A stretch of 64,000 nt of DNA, from positions 71,453-135,452 of the forward strand of contig VFFE01006701.1 in the NCBI GenBank assembly GCA_008921705.1, in the 5' to 3' direction. A program made the translations under genes and the position numbers. Shown one piece after another: positions 11,301 to 20,501 of the stretch; position 1 is the stretch's first letter; every line of letters begins with the position of its first letter. The notes under the pieces were generated by a model. The model ran no database searches, had not been told where the DNA came from, and was given only the letters and a program-made list of their open reading frames with translations. The DNA comes from Burhinus oedicnemus. Its lineage: Eukaryota; Chordata; Aves; Charadriiformes; Burhinidae.

Positions 11301-13818
11301 CTGTATACTGTTAAACCTGGAAAAAAAATCACATGTGCAGTTACATTTTATGCACTGAGTGTCACGGACTGCAAATGTAAAATTAGTATAACCTAACTTT
11401 CAGGAAAAATTGGAAGGATCTTAATGCATTGTCAAAGGGCCAGAAGTTACTGAAACATTTTTACAAGGCCAAGTATATTTAGTCCATGTTTACATTAAGA
11501 TTTCTTCTAACTCAATTTGTGGCACGTTAGCCATGATTTAGGAGTAAAAGTAATAAATAGGCATTTAAGTTCTAATAGTTGTCAGTATGTTTTTCCATGC
11601 AGCTCAGTTTATGGAATGGTAATAAATTAATGGCCTGTAGCCAACAAATGATGCTATGGAGCCTGGCAAACTAGACGGGCTGCAGTGTTGCCAAAACAGC
11701 ATCTAACAATAAATGAATAAAGATTTTGAGAGAGGACATTAAAAATGGATATCTCCCAAACAGCACGAGAAGCAGGAAAACACATCCTGCTTCACTTACT
11801 GTTACAACATGTAATTGGCTACACCAACTAATCACATAAGATCTAGGAACTGACATTCCAATTATATAATTTGAGCCTAGAAACTCCCTTTAGAGAAGGA
11901 ATATAGAAAATCTACTCTTTGAAAACAATTCAATTTCACTTTGGACAAATGAATTGGGTTTTATTTGCCAATATGGAAGCCTTAAGTTTGGCGGCCTAGC
12001 TCTAGATTTGGGGTTTCCACATGCAGACATAAAATTAAAAGTATGAGCTAATCTGGGCGTGAAGTCTCTAAATTAAGCATCAAATTTTAAAGATTTTTCC
12101 AAATTTTTAAGACTTTCTAGAAAGGAAGGGAAGAGACAATGAGAAATTAGAATACTTTGAATATGGAGGAAATACTTTTAGATCCTCACCATACTATCTA
12201 TCTGAGGATTCTGAATTTTCTAATAAATTAGACTACTGGTTTGATACTTTTAGTCCTACTACAGATCTACTAGGCTTATAGCAGTCATCTTGTTAAAATT
12301 CCTTATTTTAGCATTAGCCCTTCTAAAAAATATGAACTTCTGTAAATAAGAAATTTTCCTAAATTATTTTCAGTTACAAAAATAATCTTTACCTGCTAAA
12401 TACACAGCATGTTAAAACAGAATGCTTTTGCTCTTTTCCATAATGAAAGAAATGCAACAACAGATAGTTAAGACTGTCTCTTCCTGGGAAGTGACACAAC
12501 TCAGACAGTGTCATTTGTACTGATAAAATACAAAGATAGGAAAGGGCTTCCATGCTAGCAGTATCAAATAACGTACTTTTATTAAAAAACAGACAAAATG
12601 CCTAAATAACCTGGAAGTCTACATCCCATCTTCAAAAGCAATTTAGGAATAGAATTTGCCACAGCAGGTTGATGTATGGGGGAGAGGTGACTGTGAATGT
12701 GTGGGTTTGAATGTGGGAGGAGATGGAGGCGCTTTTGACTCAAAAATGGCATGAAAGTACGGACTGCTGTAATACAGATTCACTGAGTACAAGGCTTTAG
12801 GTGGATAAAGTGCTGGTGGATAGACATTTTAACTTAAGAGAAGCAAAAAAAATCAAGGTCCCTACTGTCAGTCACTGCATGATCAATTGCAGCTACAGGC
12901 CTTGGGGTGGTTGAGTTCATACCAGGTAGTGAGGGAGCTCTAATATCAAGCAGAAGAGGACTGCAACTCTTGCACCATGCCACGTCACATAATGTCCCTA
13001 CGCAGCACTTTTGTGATATGCAGCCTACTAACTGTCTGACAGAGGTGAGTTGGCAATACCCTTGCAGAGGGAAGTGAGTTGGAGCCTGAGCAATCTCTCC
13101 CCAAAACACTGATGTCTGCTTATATTGCACTTAAGTTCTTTGAAAAAAACAATACTCCAAAGGCAATGGAATAACTTTGTTTCTACTGTATTGCTTTAAG
13201 ATATGCTATATCTCATTGTTCTCCAAAATGCTACCTGGCTACATTACAGAATTTTATTCCTACTATATTTTTTTCATCAGGTATAAAATCCAACATTTAG
13301 TAGAAATCCCATAGTAGGTTTAATTCAATATAGGTTTTTACACACTACAACAGCCTACATGTACTATTTGCCGAGAAGAACTGACACTATGATATAAATA
13401 TTTATTTGAAAATAATAGTAACTTTTCTTTGAAACATCAGGCATCCACTAAAACTTCCTCCATGCCAGTAATCGCCGTGTTTGAAACACAGCGCCTGCAA
13501 GTAACCACCCACCTCTGCAATTCTACTTAAAAAGTACACGCAGAGATCCCGGCGCGCCGCACGCGCGCGCTGCACACCAGGATTCCGCAGCAAGACCGTA
13601 AAACCGTTTTCCACAAGCTGCCATACAAACCCAAAATTGATCCTTTCCACATGTTTCGCAATCCTGGCCGGCACGGCTGCTAAGGACCGAAAGGTGCAGT
13701 GGACTTCGGTGGGGAGGTAGCAGGCGCAGGGCGGGGGGCAGGACAGGGCGCCCGGCGGCAGCCCCAGCCCCAGGATCAGCACCACGGAGAGCGCCCCCGC
13801 CGCCGCCCGCTCCCCCAT
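1423..13818 (-). CDS. MXRA5: MXRA5 (adlican), 5' part; five coding exons, 3' end outside window
   Basis: This is a large secreted matrix proteoglycan-like protein with leucine-rich repeats and many Ig domains. In humans it is linked to extracellular-matrix remodelling. The CDS joins 13818-13631, 11316-11187, 10868-10478, 7994-2976 and 2323-1423 on the minus strand, giving 2,209 codons plus two bases. Approximate residues: signal peptide 1-26, LRR N-cap 27-41, LRRs 64-200, LRR C-cap 219-275, conserved linker 310-470, Ig1 477-564, Ig2 568-662, Ser/Thr/Pro-rich region 795-1850, Ig3 about 1870-1960, Ig4 1966-2059, Ig5 2063-2157, Ig6 from 2163. The match to human MXRA5 is recalled from memory and runs through every exon, including signature segments such as DPWPRILWRLPSKRMID. 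Human MXRA5 is about 2,830 residues, so roughly 600 residues lie beyond position 1. The related IGSF10 shares this architecture but fits less well. I see no frameshift or in-frame stop. Confidence 0.95.
2324..2975 (-). other. MXRA5: MXRA5 intron 4 (652 bp)
   Basis: A GT-AG intron (GTAAGA...TTCCCAG) splits Ig3. It is in phase 1. If it were retained, the frame would read a further 12 codons (KTEKNAFYMFF after Gly) and stop at 2938-2940, removing everything after half of Ig3. No repeat seen. Confidence 0.9.
2976..7994 (-). CDS. MXRA5: MXRA5 coding exon 4: giant exon with Ig1-Ig2, S/T/P-rich region and first half of Ig3
   Basis: This single 5,019-nt exon has acceptor TTGCAG|GT at 7995/7994 and donor ACAG|GTAAGAC at 2976/2975, and encodes residues 237-1910. 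In order it holds the end of the LRR C-cap (LKCKKDKAYEGGQLC) and a conserved linker (SLDFECPM, RENYEKLWKLIAYYSEVPVK). Ig1 has Cys494, Trp506 and Cys548. Ig2 has Cys592, Trp604 and Cys644 (YRCVAVNQQG). Next come a basic stretch and a conserved block around 766-794 (FESRRRINMA...WADILAKVRGKN). About 1,050 residues rich in Ser, Thr and Pro follow, probably O-glycosylated. The exon closes with the first half of Ig3 (Cys1892, Trp1904). N-glycosylation sequons such as NMT, NAT, NSS and NGT are present. The first third and last quarter resemble human MXRA5 closely; the middle is poorly conserved. Confidence 0.96.
7995..10477 (-). other. MXRA5: MXRA5 intron 3 (2,483 bp)
   Basis: A GT-AG intron splits the LRR C-cap codon Gly237. 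The 3' end has a long pyrimidine tract before TTGCAG. It contains an A-rich run at about 8589-8613 and otherwise no feature I can identify. Confidence 0.88.
10478..10868 (-). CDS. MXRA5: MXRA5 coding exon 3: leucine-rich repeats and LRR C-cap start
   Basis: The exon encodes residues 107-236 plus one base. The acceptor is TTTTAG|GTT at 10869/10868 and the donor GGAG|GTAAGAG at 10478/10477. The reading starts VFKISYNKLKVITGQTLQGL. It continues through further repeats with the LxxLxLxxN pattern (LTSLRLVHLEGNLLQQL, VRHLYLSENALRTLP, LLENLYLHGNPW). It ends in the C-cap signature NPWACDCSLNWLLDWNEASG (Cys221, Cys223). The remaining C-cap cysteines (241, 253, 256, 275) lie in exon 4. LRR blocks like this usually act as protein-binding surfaces. 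Confidence 0.94.
10869..11186 (-). other. MXRA5: MXRA5 intron 2 (318 bp)
   Basis: A short GT-AG intron between two LRR exons, in phase 0. It starts GTAACG and ends in a T-rich tract followed by TAG. A pyrimidine run (A-rich on the plus strand, about 10871-10891) forms the acceptor tract. Confidence 0.9.
11187..11316 (-). CDS. MXRA5: MXRA5 coding exon 2: first leucine-rich repeats
   Basis: This 130-nt exon is too short to stand out as an ORF. It has acceptor TTTTTTTCCAG|G at 11317/11316 and donor CAG|GTAACG at 11187/11186. It completes Gly63 and encodes residues 64-106. The translation FNSIQSIYENSFAGLTKLEL and onward to KDLMSLQ is leucine-rich repeat sequence (SFAGLTKLELLMIHGNDI). The exon starts in phase 2 and ends on a codon boundary, fitting exons 1 and 3. 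Confidence 0.93.
11317..13630 (-). other. MXRA5: MXRA5 intron 1 (2,314 bp)
   Basis: A GT-AG intron starting GTTTGT and ending TTTTTTTCCAG. Its first 100 bases are CpG-rich (CGCG-containing stretch at about 13550-13571), continuing the GC-rich character of exon 1. The rest is AT-rich with no identified repeat. Confidence 0.88.
13631..13818 (-). CDS. MXRA5: MXRA5 coding exon 1: signal peptide and LRR N-cap
   Basis: The exon encodes residues 1-62 plus two bases of codon 63. The ATG at 13818 has a strong context (A at -3, G at +4). It opens a typical signal peptide: a short charged start, then the hydrophobic run LSVVLILGLGL, with likely cleavage before Cys27. The LRR N-cap follows with Cys27, Cys31, Cys33 and Cys41 (CPPPCAC...VHC), then AKHVERINF. 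The donor is GG|GTTTGT at 13631/13630. I chose this donor because joining it to exon 2 gives INFGFNS, which matches the family. Reading through instead gives unrelated sequence. Confidence 0.93.
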
Positions 13819-13846
13819 GTTGTCGCCTCCCCTCGACTCGCTCCTC
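13819..13846 (-). other. MXRA5: Candidate 5'-UTR portion of MXRA5 exon with splice acceptor at 13847
   Basis: Just upstream of the ATG the minus strand reads GACCCAG|GAGGAGCG (AG at 13848-13847). It is preceded at about 25-50 bases by a long pyrimidine tract (plus-strand purines, about 13871-13899). This looks like a splice acceptor, so the start codon would lie in the second exon of the gene. As I recall, human MXRA5 also has a non-coding first exon. The acceptor is inferred from sequence only; transcription could instead start nearby. Confidence 0.45.
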
Positions 13847-14050
13847 CTGGGTCGTCCCGGGAAAACCCGGGCGGGGGGAGAGAAAGAGAGAAGAAACGAT
13901 GATTTTGTAATCCCTTGAAAAAGCTTCACAGACCGAGCGACGCTCTGCAGCGTCCCAGTAGACAATCGAGGCAAAGTTCAGCCAGAAAGAGGTTTCTTCC
14001 AAGCCATTTGCTACTTCAAAGTTAACTTTTCCCCCGTAATTCGCTTCTAC

Positions 14051-14110
14051 TATTCTACTAAATGCCTATTCTACTAAATACCTATTCTACTAAATACCTA
14101 TTCTACTAAA
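14051..14110. repeat. 16-bp minisatellite, about 3.75 copies
   Basis: The unit TATTCTACTAAATRCC is repeated at 14051-14066, 14067-14082 and 14083-14098, plus a 12-base partial copy to 14110. The copies are identical except for one G/A difference in the first. It lies about 230 bp upstream of the MXRA5 start codon. Confidence 0.93.
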
Positions 14111-14282
14111 ATTATGCCGTCTCCCTATGGTAGTTAAATTTTGTAGGTTTTTTCTATACGCCAAGGGTAGTACTCGTCTCACCTCAAAATGAGAAAACTT
14201 CTAGGGAAGTTCAAGCAAATTGCCATGGCTCCCTCTACAGTCAGTGAAAGAAAAAAAAGCTACCCATATGCACTTGAATAAT

Positions 14283-14354
14283 ATCAGGTATCTACCTGAT
14301 CGGATACCTAGAAATAGTACAAATTAGCCTCATCAGGTCCCTAATTAGCTAATT
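14283..14354. repeat. Cluster of short perfect inverted repeats
   Basis: ATCAGGTA (14283-14290) and TACCTGAT (14293-14300) form 8-base arms with a 2-base spacer. A partial third arm, GGATACCT, follows. The 12-base palindrome AATTAGCTAATT lies at 14343-14354 and includes TAATTA-type homeodomain-like cores. Function is unknown; palindromes this short can arise by chance in AT-rich DNA. Confidence 0.6.
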
Positions 14355-15444
14355 CACCTAGCCCAGCTGCCTAATTTTCAGACAGGCTACTAACTTCCCG
14401 GAAGGTAAAATGTGGCTGAATGAATCCCATTCATTATGTACATGGAAACGGTATCATTGAGAGAGAAAGTGAGTGAAAGAAAGGATTGGTTGGCCAAAGA
14501 TCTGGACTCTGTCATCCTTTGCCACGCATTACTGTGCGATGTCGGATGTGCTGCAGTCTTAACCAAACAGGAGCTATGAATGATTAGAATTGATAAAATC
14601 TGACAATTTACTTAGAAGCATAAGCACAGATCTCAGCGGAAACGTAAGCATGGAACTTTGTATTTATAATCTTGCCACACCTATCAACACTCAAGGTCAG
14701 AATTTCAGAACGGTGTGTCTGGGCCCGTGGAGAGTCATTTAAAGATGCACACTGTGCTAGAGCAGACAAGAAAACACAACTGTTACTGACCTTGAGCACT
14801 CACCATTACTTATGTAGATGTCTAATTACAGATTAAGCAGTTTTACTTTGGAGAAATGAGTTAGAAATATCCTTGTTCTTATCCCTACCATCAGAGGAAT
14901 TTGAGCTCTTCAGATTAAAGCCATACAAGAATGCAGGCTACTATTAGTAGCAGAAATTTAGTATTCCTGCTCTTGTATAACTGCGTGACAACCATGGAAA
15001 GGCTTTCAGTTCTGCTAGGTATTATTAGTTCCATTAGTTATTGCTTTTAGTATAAAAGTCAGATTTTCTCAGATCTGCTAGCAACAGAGACACACTTCTT
15101 TTTCTTGTCTGAGACCATCATGTGCAAGCCATTACAGTTCAAAGGAGAGGCTCATCGGGATGAAGAGGTTTCTCAAATATCTGCGGTCAAGTTAATGAGA
15201 CGTTTACCATTCTTTGCGAGACAAACAGCTTTTAATTTGCTTAAGAATATTCAGGTGCTGTTTTCCTTAATGTTCGCTTTAATGAAAACTCCCTTTAAAA
15301 AACACCCTACCCATTTCAACTCCTTTGGGGAGGGGGCTCCGCATTTCCTTACAGGAGCTGCTCGCTGAGGTTAAGAGGAAATTGCAGTGATTTGTGAGGG
15401 GCCGGGGAAGAGCAGGCCGGGGGGGAGGCTTATCCGTGCTTCAC

Positions 15445-15720
15445 CCAGGTGAGAAACAATGGTGGCCGAGGACAGGGCCTTCCACACCTCGGACGAAGCT
15501 TCTCTTCCACAGCTTTGGCAGGAGAAACCCCGGGACCCCCCCGGGGCCCGGGCGAGGCTCCTCGCCGCCGCGCCCCGCCACGCGGGGGCGCCCCCGAGTG
15601 CCCGCCCCGCCCCCCATTGGCCGCCTCCACCGCCGCCGCGCAGCCCGTCAGCCAATGGCCTGCGNNNNNNNNNNNNNNNNNNNNCACGCGTGGGTCTGGG
15701 ACCTGAAGCCCACGGAAGGC
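15445..15720 (-). promoter_or_regulatory. MXRA5: CpG-rich block, probable MXRA5 promoter and non-coding first exon
   Basis: This is the most GC- and CpG-rich stretch in the window (densest at about 15530-15720). It holds a GC box (CCCCGCCCCC, about 15605-15614), a minus-strand CCAAT box (ATTGG, 15616-15620) and a plus-strand CCAAT box (15652-15656). No TATA box is evident. Minus-strand transcripts starting here would meet a possible splice donor, CTGG|GTGAAG, at 15445/15444. That donor could join the candidate acceptor at 13847 to form a 5'-UTR intron of about 1.6 kb. The opposed CCAAT boxes would also suit a bidirectional promoter. Promoter function, direction and the splice are inferred; part of the block is missing in the assembly gap. 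Confidence 0.5.
15665..15684. other. Assembly gap (20 N)
   Basis: A run of exactly 20 N bases in the middle of the GC-rich block. The size is probably a placeholder, so real promoter sequence is missing and the two flanks may not be 20 bp apart. Confidence 0.98.
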
Positions 15721-15819
15721 CCGTTTCTGGGAGCTGGGCGGGTCCAGCACTATTGGAACGCTGAGATGTGCAGCTCTCCGCCGTGTGCGCTCACACGTGC
15801 ACACGCACAGGGCCCAGCC

Positions 15820-16108
15820 TGTCGAGGGAGTGTCGTGATAGCACGAGGGGTAACGGTTTTAAACTGTAAGAGGGTAGATTGGGGTTAGCCTTTAGCAAGG
15901 AATTCTTGACTCTGAGGCTGGTGAGGCACTGGAACAGGTTGCCCAGGAAGTTGCGGATGCCCCATCCCTGGGAGTATTCAAGGCCAGGCTGGATGGGGCT
16001 TTGAGCAACCTGGTCTAGTGGAAAGTGTCCCTGCCCATGGCAGGGGAGTTGGGCTCGATGACCTTTAAAAGTCCCTTCCAACTCTAACCATTCTATGATT
16101 TTATGATA
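15820..16108 (+). mobile_element. CR1 LINE, 3' fragment
   Basis: This is a 5'-truncated CR1 in plus orientation. Its landmarks are AGAGGGTAGATT, CACTGGAACAGGTTGCCCAG, GGCCAGGCTGGATGGGGC and GTCCCTGCCCATGGCAGG. It ends in the CR1 tail ATTCTATGATTTTATGAT. It abuts the GC-rich block directly, and it is moderately diverged from the copies at 37335 and 50719. Confidence 0.93.
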
Positions 16109-17099
16109 TAATCCCAAAACTGGACCAGCCAGTGTGGATTTATTATTCTTCTCTTAGTGATACAGGTGTCCCAACACAACACAAAGAACCAACCTCACCA
16201 TGGTCCTTAGTGCATATTGGCACAATGCAGCTGCAGAGACCTGTATCCAGTCTGTATGTGAGAATTTGATCTCCTGCATCGTACTCGAGGAGAGCCACTC
16301 AAACAAATGCATGTGAACAGAAAAATCTCAAAGCTGGAATAGAGAGATAATGGCAACTATATAGGAAAAAGCAGCAACCACTAACAACATCAACCAGACT
16401 GAATGTAGACTTGGTCATGAATTGCCTTTTACCTTTAAAATCCAGCAGAGAAGCAAACTGCAATTTAGAATCATTAAATCATTAACATCCCTCTCCTCAA
16501 TTTCCCTTCTGTATTAGCAATTTTCTCAGTGCATGAAAGTAAACCTAGTGAAAAATGCATCACTCAGATGTACCACAGAAGACTATCCACTATCATCTAC
16601 TTAGTTCCACTGTGTGGTTTTTGGATATACACAATTTTCTGTTCTCTAGATAGCCACTGTGGCGGTTATCCTCACCTGTTCTAGAAAAACAAAGAATTTA
16701 GTCTTTCAAGACACAAAAGAATTGCAGAAATCAGTACAGATGCATCTTAAGCCATAAGAATCCCTCTGAGTTTTGGCATGGAGCTTTCAAATCCCATCTC
16801 CAAAGGAAGTAAATATTGTGAATGGCGTTACATTCCAGACTGTAAAGCTGTGGCAAGTGTATCATCACCAAATTCATAGAAAGAATCAGAATCTGACTTA
16901 ATGAACTCTTTTTGGCTTTGAAATCTGTGAGTGGTGTGATTACCAAAAAAGTGTGTGTGAGGGAAACCTCTTCAACTGTTAGCAGTAAGCTCTTACCAGC
17001 ATCAGGATCTGGACAAGTCATATCTTCCAAATGCACTAATAAAGAGTCACTTTACGAAAAAAACTTATATCCATGCTTTTAGCTGCAGAACTTCTTTCG
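16109..17099. other. Intergenic, nothing recognised
   Basis: Non-coding sequence between a CR1 fragment and a solo LTR. I see no coding exon, RNA gene or identifiable repeat. Confidence 0.6.
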
Positions 17100-17693
17100 T
17101 GTCATGGATTAACCCAGGTGGGCAGCTCAACCCCACCCAGCCACTCGCTCACTCTCCCACAGTGGGATGGGAGAGAGAATCAGAAGGGTAAAAGTGAGAA
17201 AACTCGCGGGTTGAGATAAGGACAGTTTAACAGGTAAAGCAAAAGCCGTGCACAGATACAAAGCTAAACAAGGAATTCATTCCCTGCTTCCCATCGGCAG
17301 GCAGGTGTTCAGCCATCTCCAGGAAAGCAGGGCTCCATCATGCTAACGGTTACTTGGGAATAAAAACACCATAACCCCAAATGTCCCCCTTTCCTTCTTC
17401 TTCCCCTCAGCTTTTATTGCTGAGCATGATGTCATATGACATGGGAAATCCCTTTGGTCAGTTGGGGTCAGCTGTCCTGCCTGTGTCCCTTCCCAACTCC
17501 TTGTGCACCCCCAGCCCGCTCGCTGGTGAGGCAGCGTGGGAAGCAGAAAAGTCATTGATGCTGTGCAAGCACTGCTCAGCAGTAACTAAAACATCCCTGT
17601 GTTACCGACACCGTTTTGGTCACAAATCCAAAACATAGCACCAGACAAGCTTCTATGAAGAAAGTTAACTCCACCTCTGCCAAAACCAGTACA
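17100..17693 (-). mobile_element. Solo LTR of an avian endogenous retrovirus
   Basis: The element is about 594 bp, bounded by TGTCATGG and CAGTACA (TG...CA ends). Read on the plus strand it carries family landmarks: CAGTGGGATGGGAGAGAGAATC, GGTTGAGATAAGGACAGTTTAA, GAGCATGATGTCATATGACATGG, CCCTTTGGTCAGTTGGGGTCAGCTG and CCAAAACATAGCACCAGAC. I recognise these from LTRs widespread in neoavian genomes; I cannot settle the subfamily or the ERV class. The promoter-like and polyadenylation parts of that family read on the minus strand, so the LTR is in minus orientation. No internal retroviral genes flank it, so it is a solo LTR left by recombination. No clear target-site duplication remains. Confidence 0.82.
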
Positions 17694-20402
17694 TTTTGAA
17701 AAAAATACTGTCATTTAGTTTGAGGACAACTGGATGTTTTTGGTTTTTTTTTTTAATTACCTCTAAGAGTAGAACCCTTTGAGTCCTTCTGCACCACTGA
17801 GAACATCTCCACCATGCATCTTTGCTCAATGTGCAATCATTTGGTCTCTACTAGCGTATCATCTGTTTCCCCCTGACCCTGTAGAATTACAGTGTGTAGA
17901 GCCAGTTTAAACGAAACCAAGAAGAACCTGGCTTCACTAAGGTCTGATTGAAGGCAGCAGTAGTCAGTGGTCTCATACCCATTTGAAGGCAACATTTCAT
18001 CCCCACACATAATCTGATAGCCTATAATGACAGGAGGAAGAAACTATTTTGCCTGAATGCAAGTCATTTTTTGAAGAAGTATCACACAGTACATAGAGAA
18101 AAGCTTTTGCAGATGGCCTGTTATAGGACTTAAAACTGGAAAATGAATAAAACATCCTTTTTAATTAATTCATAGCTAATAATACTGTACTCAGATATTT
18201 CATCAAACTTAAACTAGTGTGTGGAGAGTGTACTACTATTGCTATTACTTTTACAATTATTCAGGGTGAATTCATTTAAGCAGTCCCTAAAATGTTACTT
18301 TCCACTCCTTCTAGTGAAAATAATACTGTTGCCATTTTAATTTTCTCATTAGGACCCTACTACCTTTGGGTACATTGGTTTCTTCTAATATCTCCTCATC
18401 ATAGCTCATAGCTACAGAAGTATTATTACTAAGTACATGGTTTTTCTGTTACTGGGAAGAGAGCTATTTAAATACTCCGGTGATACATAGAGGAAGTTAC
18501 AGCTGATTTAGTTCTGGTAGCCCTTTACACTTAATGTATGTAATGTTATGTTCATTTTGAAAATTAGTGAAATTAAAATAAATCACATAGTAGGGCCAAG
18601 CAGTAGTAGAAATCTGCACAACTAGAACTGCAAAAAAAAGGTGAAGAAGCCCAGATTGCTAAGTCTACGCAGTAAATTCTTCATTACTTGGAGTTTGAAA
18701 TATGAGAAGGGATTTAATTCAAAAAGATGTGCTAAAGTCTGAAAGCAAGTTTTTTAACTATATTATAAGTAAATATGAGAATAAAACATTACAGTGACAT
18801 TTTAAAATAACATCACTAAAATGATGTTCACTGTTTTCAATGCAAATAGTTTTTCAGACAAACAAATGTCAATGCCAACCCATATTGTTTTATCAACTGT
18901 GTATTAACAGTAAATACATCAACAGTTCACAAGGTAAAAGCACATTGACAGCAAAGTACATCCAGCTTTATTATATGTTTACCTTATTGCAAAATTTCAC
19001 AGTTTTTTTTATGAAATCCATTTGATTCCAGTTAGAAAATTATGGGAATGATAAGTATTAAGGACAGGGATTTTTTTTTAATTGATATGTGGCAGATACA
19101 ATTAGGGACTTAGCAGTAAAAGACTGTCTATGATAGGGAACTTGCAGATGCTACACAGGCCTGGGCAGCCCTGTGGCCACAGTATTTTTTGTAGTTTGAG
19201 GTTTCAGTTGTATTTCAATAAGAGATATTTAGTGATATCTAGATTGACAGCTGTTGTACATTAATGTAATTTCTCTGTTGTCAATCAAGTGATGCTAGAT
19301 TGTCTGGTAGCTGTTGCAGTAAATGGTTGGAAAACCTCTTTATAAATTCTAGTTATGTTGGTTAAAGTTTCTATGTAGTGGATAGGGACAGGCAGAACAA
19401 ATAAATGGTGATATCCATGTCACTGATATGTGCCATTCCAGCTGCAGTACCTGCTGCTTTCACAGTGTTTACAAAGTGGTAGGAAAATGCCTCAAAGGAG
19501 CAAGGGAAGGAAAATAGAATCACCAGAGGACTGTAGGGAGCACCAGGGGACTTTCTGATACAGCCATTTCTGAAAGATAGCCTGAAGGTAAAAGGCTATT
19601 CACATGAACAAGAACCTGTGTGTTGTAAGAGGGTGATGGCAGCAACTAATGACATGCTTTTGGATAAGACTGGGAGGGACTGAAGGGTAAATCAAGGATG
19701 ACAGTTTGAGAAAGGGTTTTTTTAGAGAGAGCTACCTTTCTTATTTTCACTGTCCTTCACTTACTGTGAAATGTCTTGACTTTGTTCAGATCAGCAGTGT
19801 TTTAGGGAAACTTCCACCAGCATCACTAGCCTTCCATCAGTATCACTTACAGTCTCAGAAGATACCTTCTCCTCTCGGTAAGAGCCAATGTCAAAGTAGG
19901 ATGTTGGTAGCACTGCTGCTCTCTCAGAAATGAAGTTTTGGGTCTTCTGGGAACCAGTTATCTTGCCTAAGTTCTCTTGCCTAAGTGTTTTTGACAGTTT
20001 GGATCAAGGAGCCCAAAACAAGGACTGAAACAAAGCGTAGCAAGCTCTGCAGTAGTAGTTTGTAGGAAGTGCATATATACCGTGAGGAAATGGTGGCCTG
20101 CAGATGTCAGGTCTGAACATCTGGAGTGAGGGTGGAGTAGATTGAGGTTCTGGGCATTTTGAAGAATTATTTCTCTGTTAAAAAAAAAGGAATTCTGTGT
20201 TTACATTTTAATAAAGTCACCAACTACAGTTGTAATAGCTGAGGATAGGGAAATGCAGTATTATTCAGATTTTACAGATTTCAATATAACCTAATTTTCA
20301 TAATAATGGGCATTTACTTAAGTCATAGTCTTACAAATCATACTGGTCAAGTATTGTGTTTTACAAGGTAGTGTAGTATTAAAAGCCCACAATTGATATA
20401 GA
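17694..20402. other. Intergenic, nothing recognised
   Basis: AT-rich non-coding DNA with poly(T) runs (about 17742 and 19072). No exon with convincing splice sites and no identifiable repeat. Confidence 0.55.
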
Positions 20403-20501
20403 AATCATAGAATCGTAGAATGGTTTAGGTTGGAAGGGACCTTGAAGATCATCTAGTTCCAATCCCCCTGCCATGGGCAGGGACATCTCCCACTAGACCA
20501 G
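20403..20501 (-). mobile_element. CR1 LINE, short 3' end
   Basis: About 100 bp of CR1 3' end in minus orientation. It starts with the tail complement AATCATAGAATCGTAGAATGG, then TTAGGTTGGAAGGGACCTT, ATCATCTAGTTCCAA and CCTGCCATGGGCAGGGAC. It stops after CACTAGACCAG, so it is severely 5'-truncated. Confidence 0.93.

Noticed and set aside
1423..13818. Identification as IGSF10 instead of MXRA5
   Set aside because: IGSF10 shares the LRR plus Ig layout. The long word-for-word matches I recall (KHVERIN, LEFIHP-type LRRs, KCKKDKAYEGGQLC, DPWPRILWRLPSKRMID) belong to MXRA5.
13402..13974. 190-codon minus frame reading through MXRA5 exon 1 into flanking DNA
   Set aside because: Only residues from the ATG at 13818 to the donor at 13631 match the family. 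The rest is upstream flank and intron 1 read through.
15371..15888. Several open frames on both strands across the GC-rich block
   Set aside because: GC-rich DNA has few stop codons, the frames run through the N gap, and none has a recognisable domain.
17343..17638. Open frames inside the solo LTR on both strands
   Set aside because: LTRs do not normally encode protein, and these frames match no retroviral gene.
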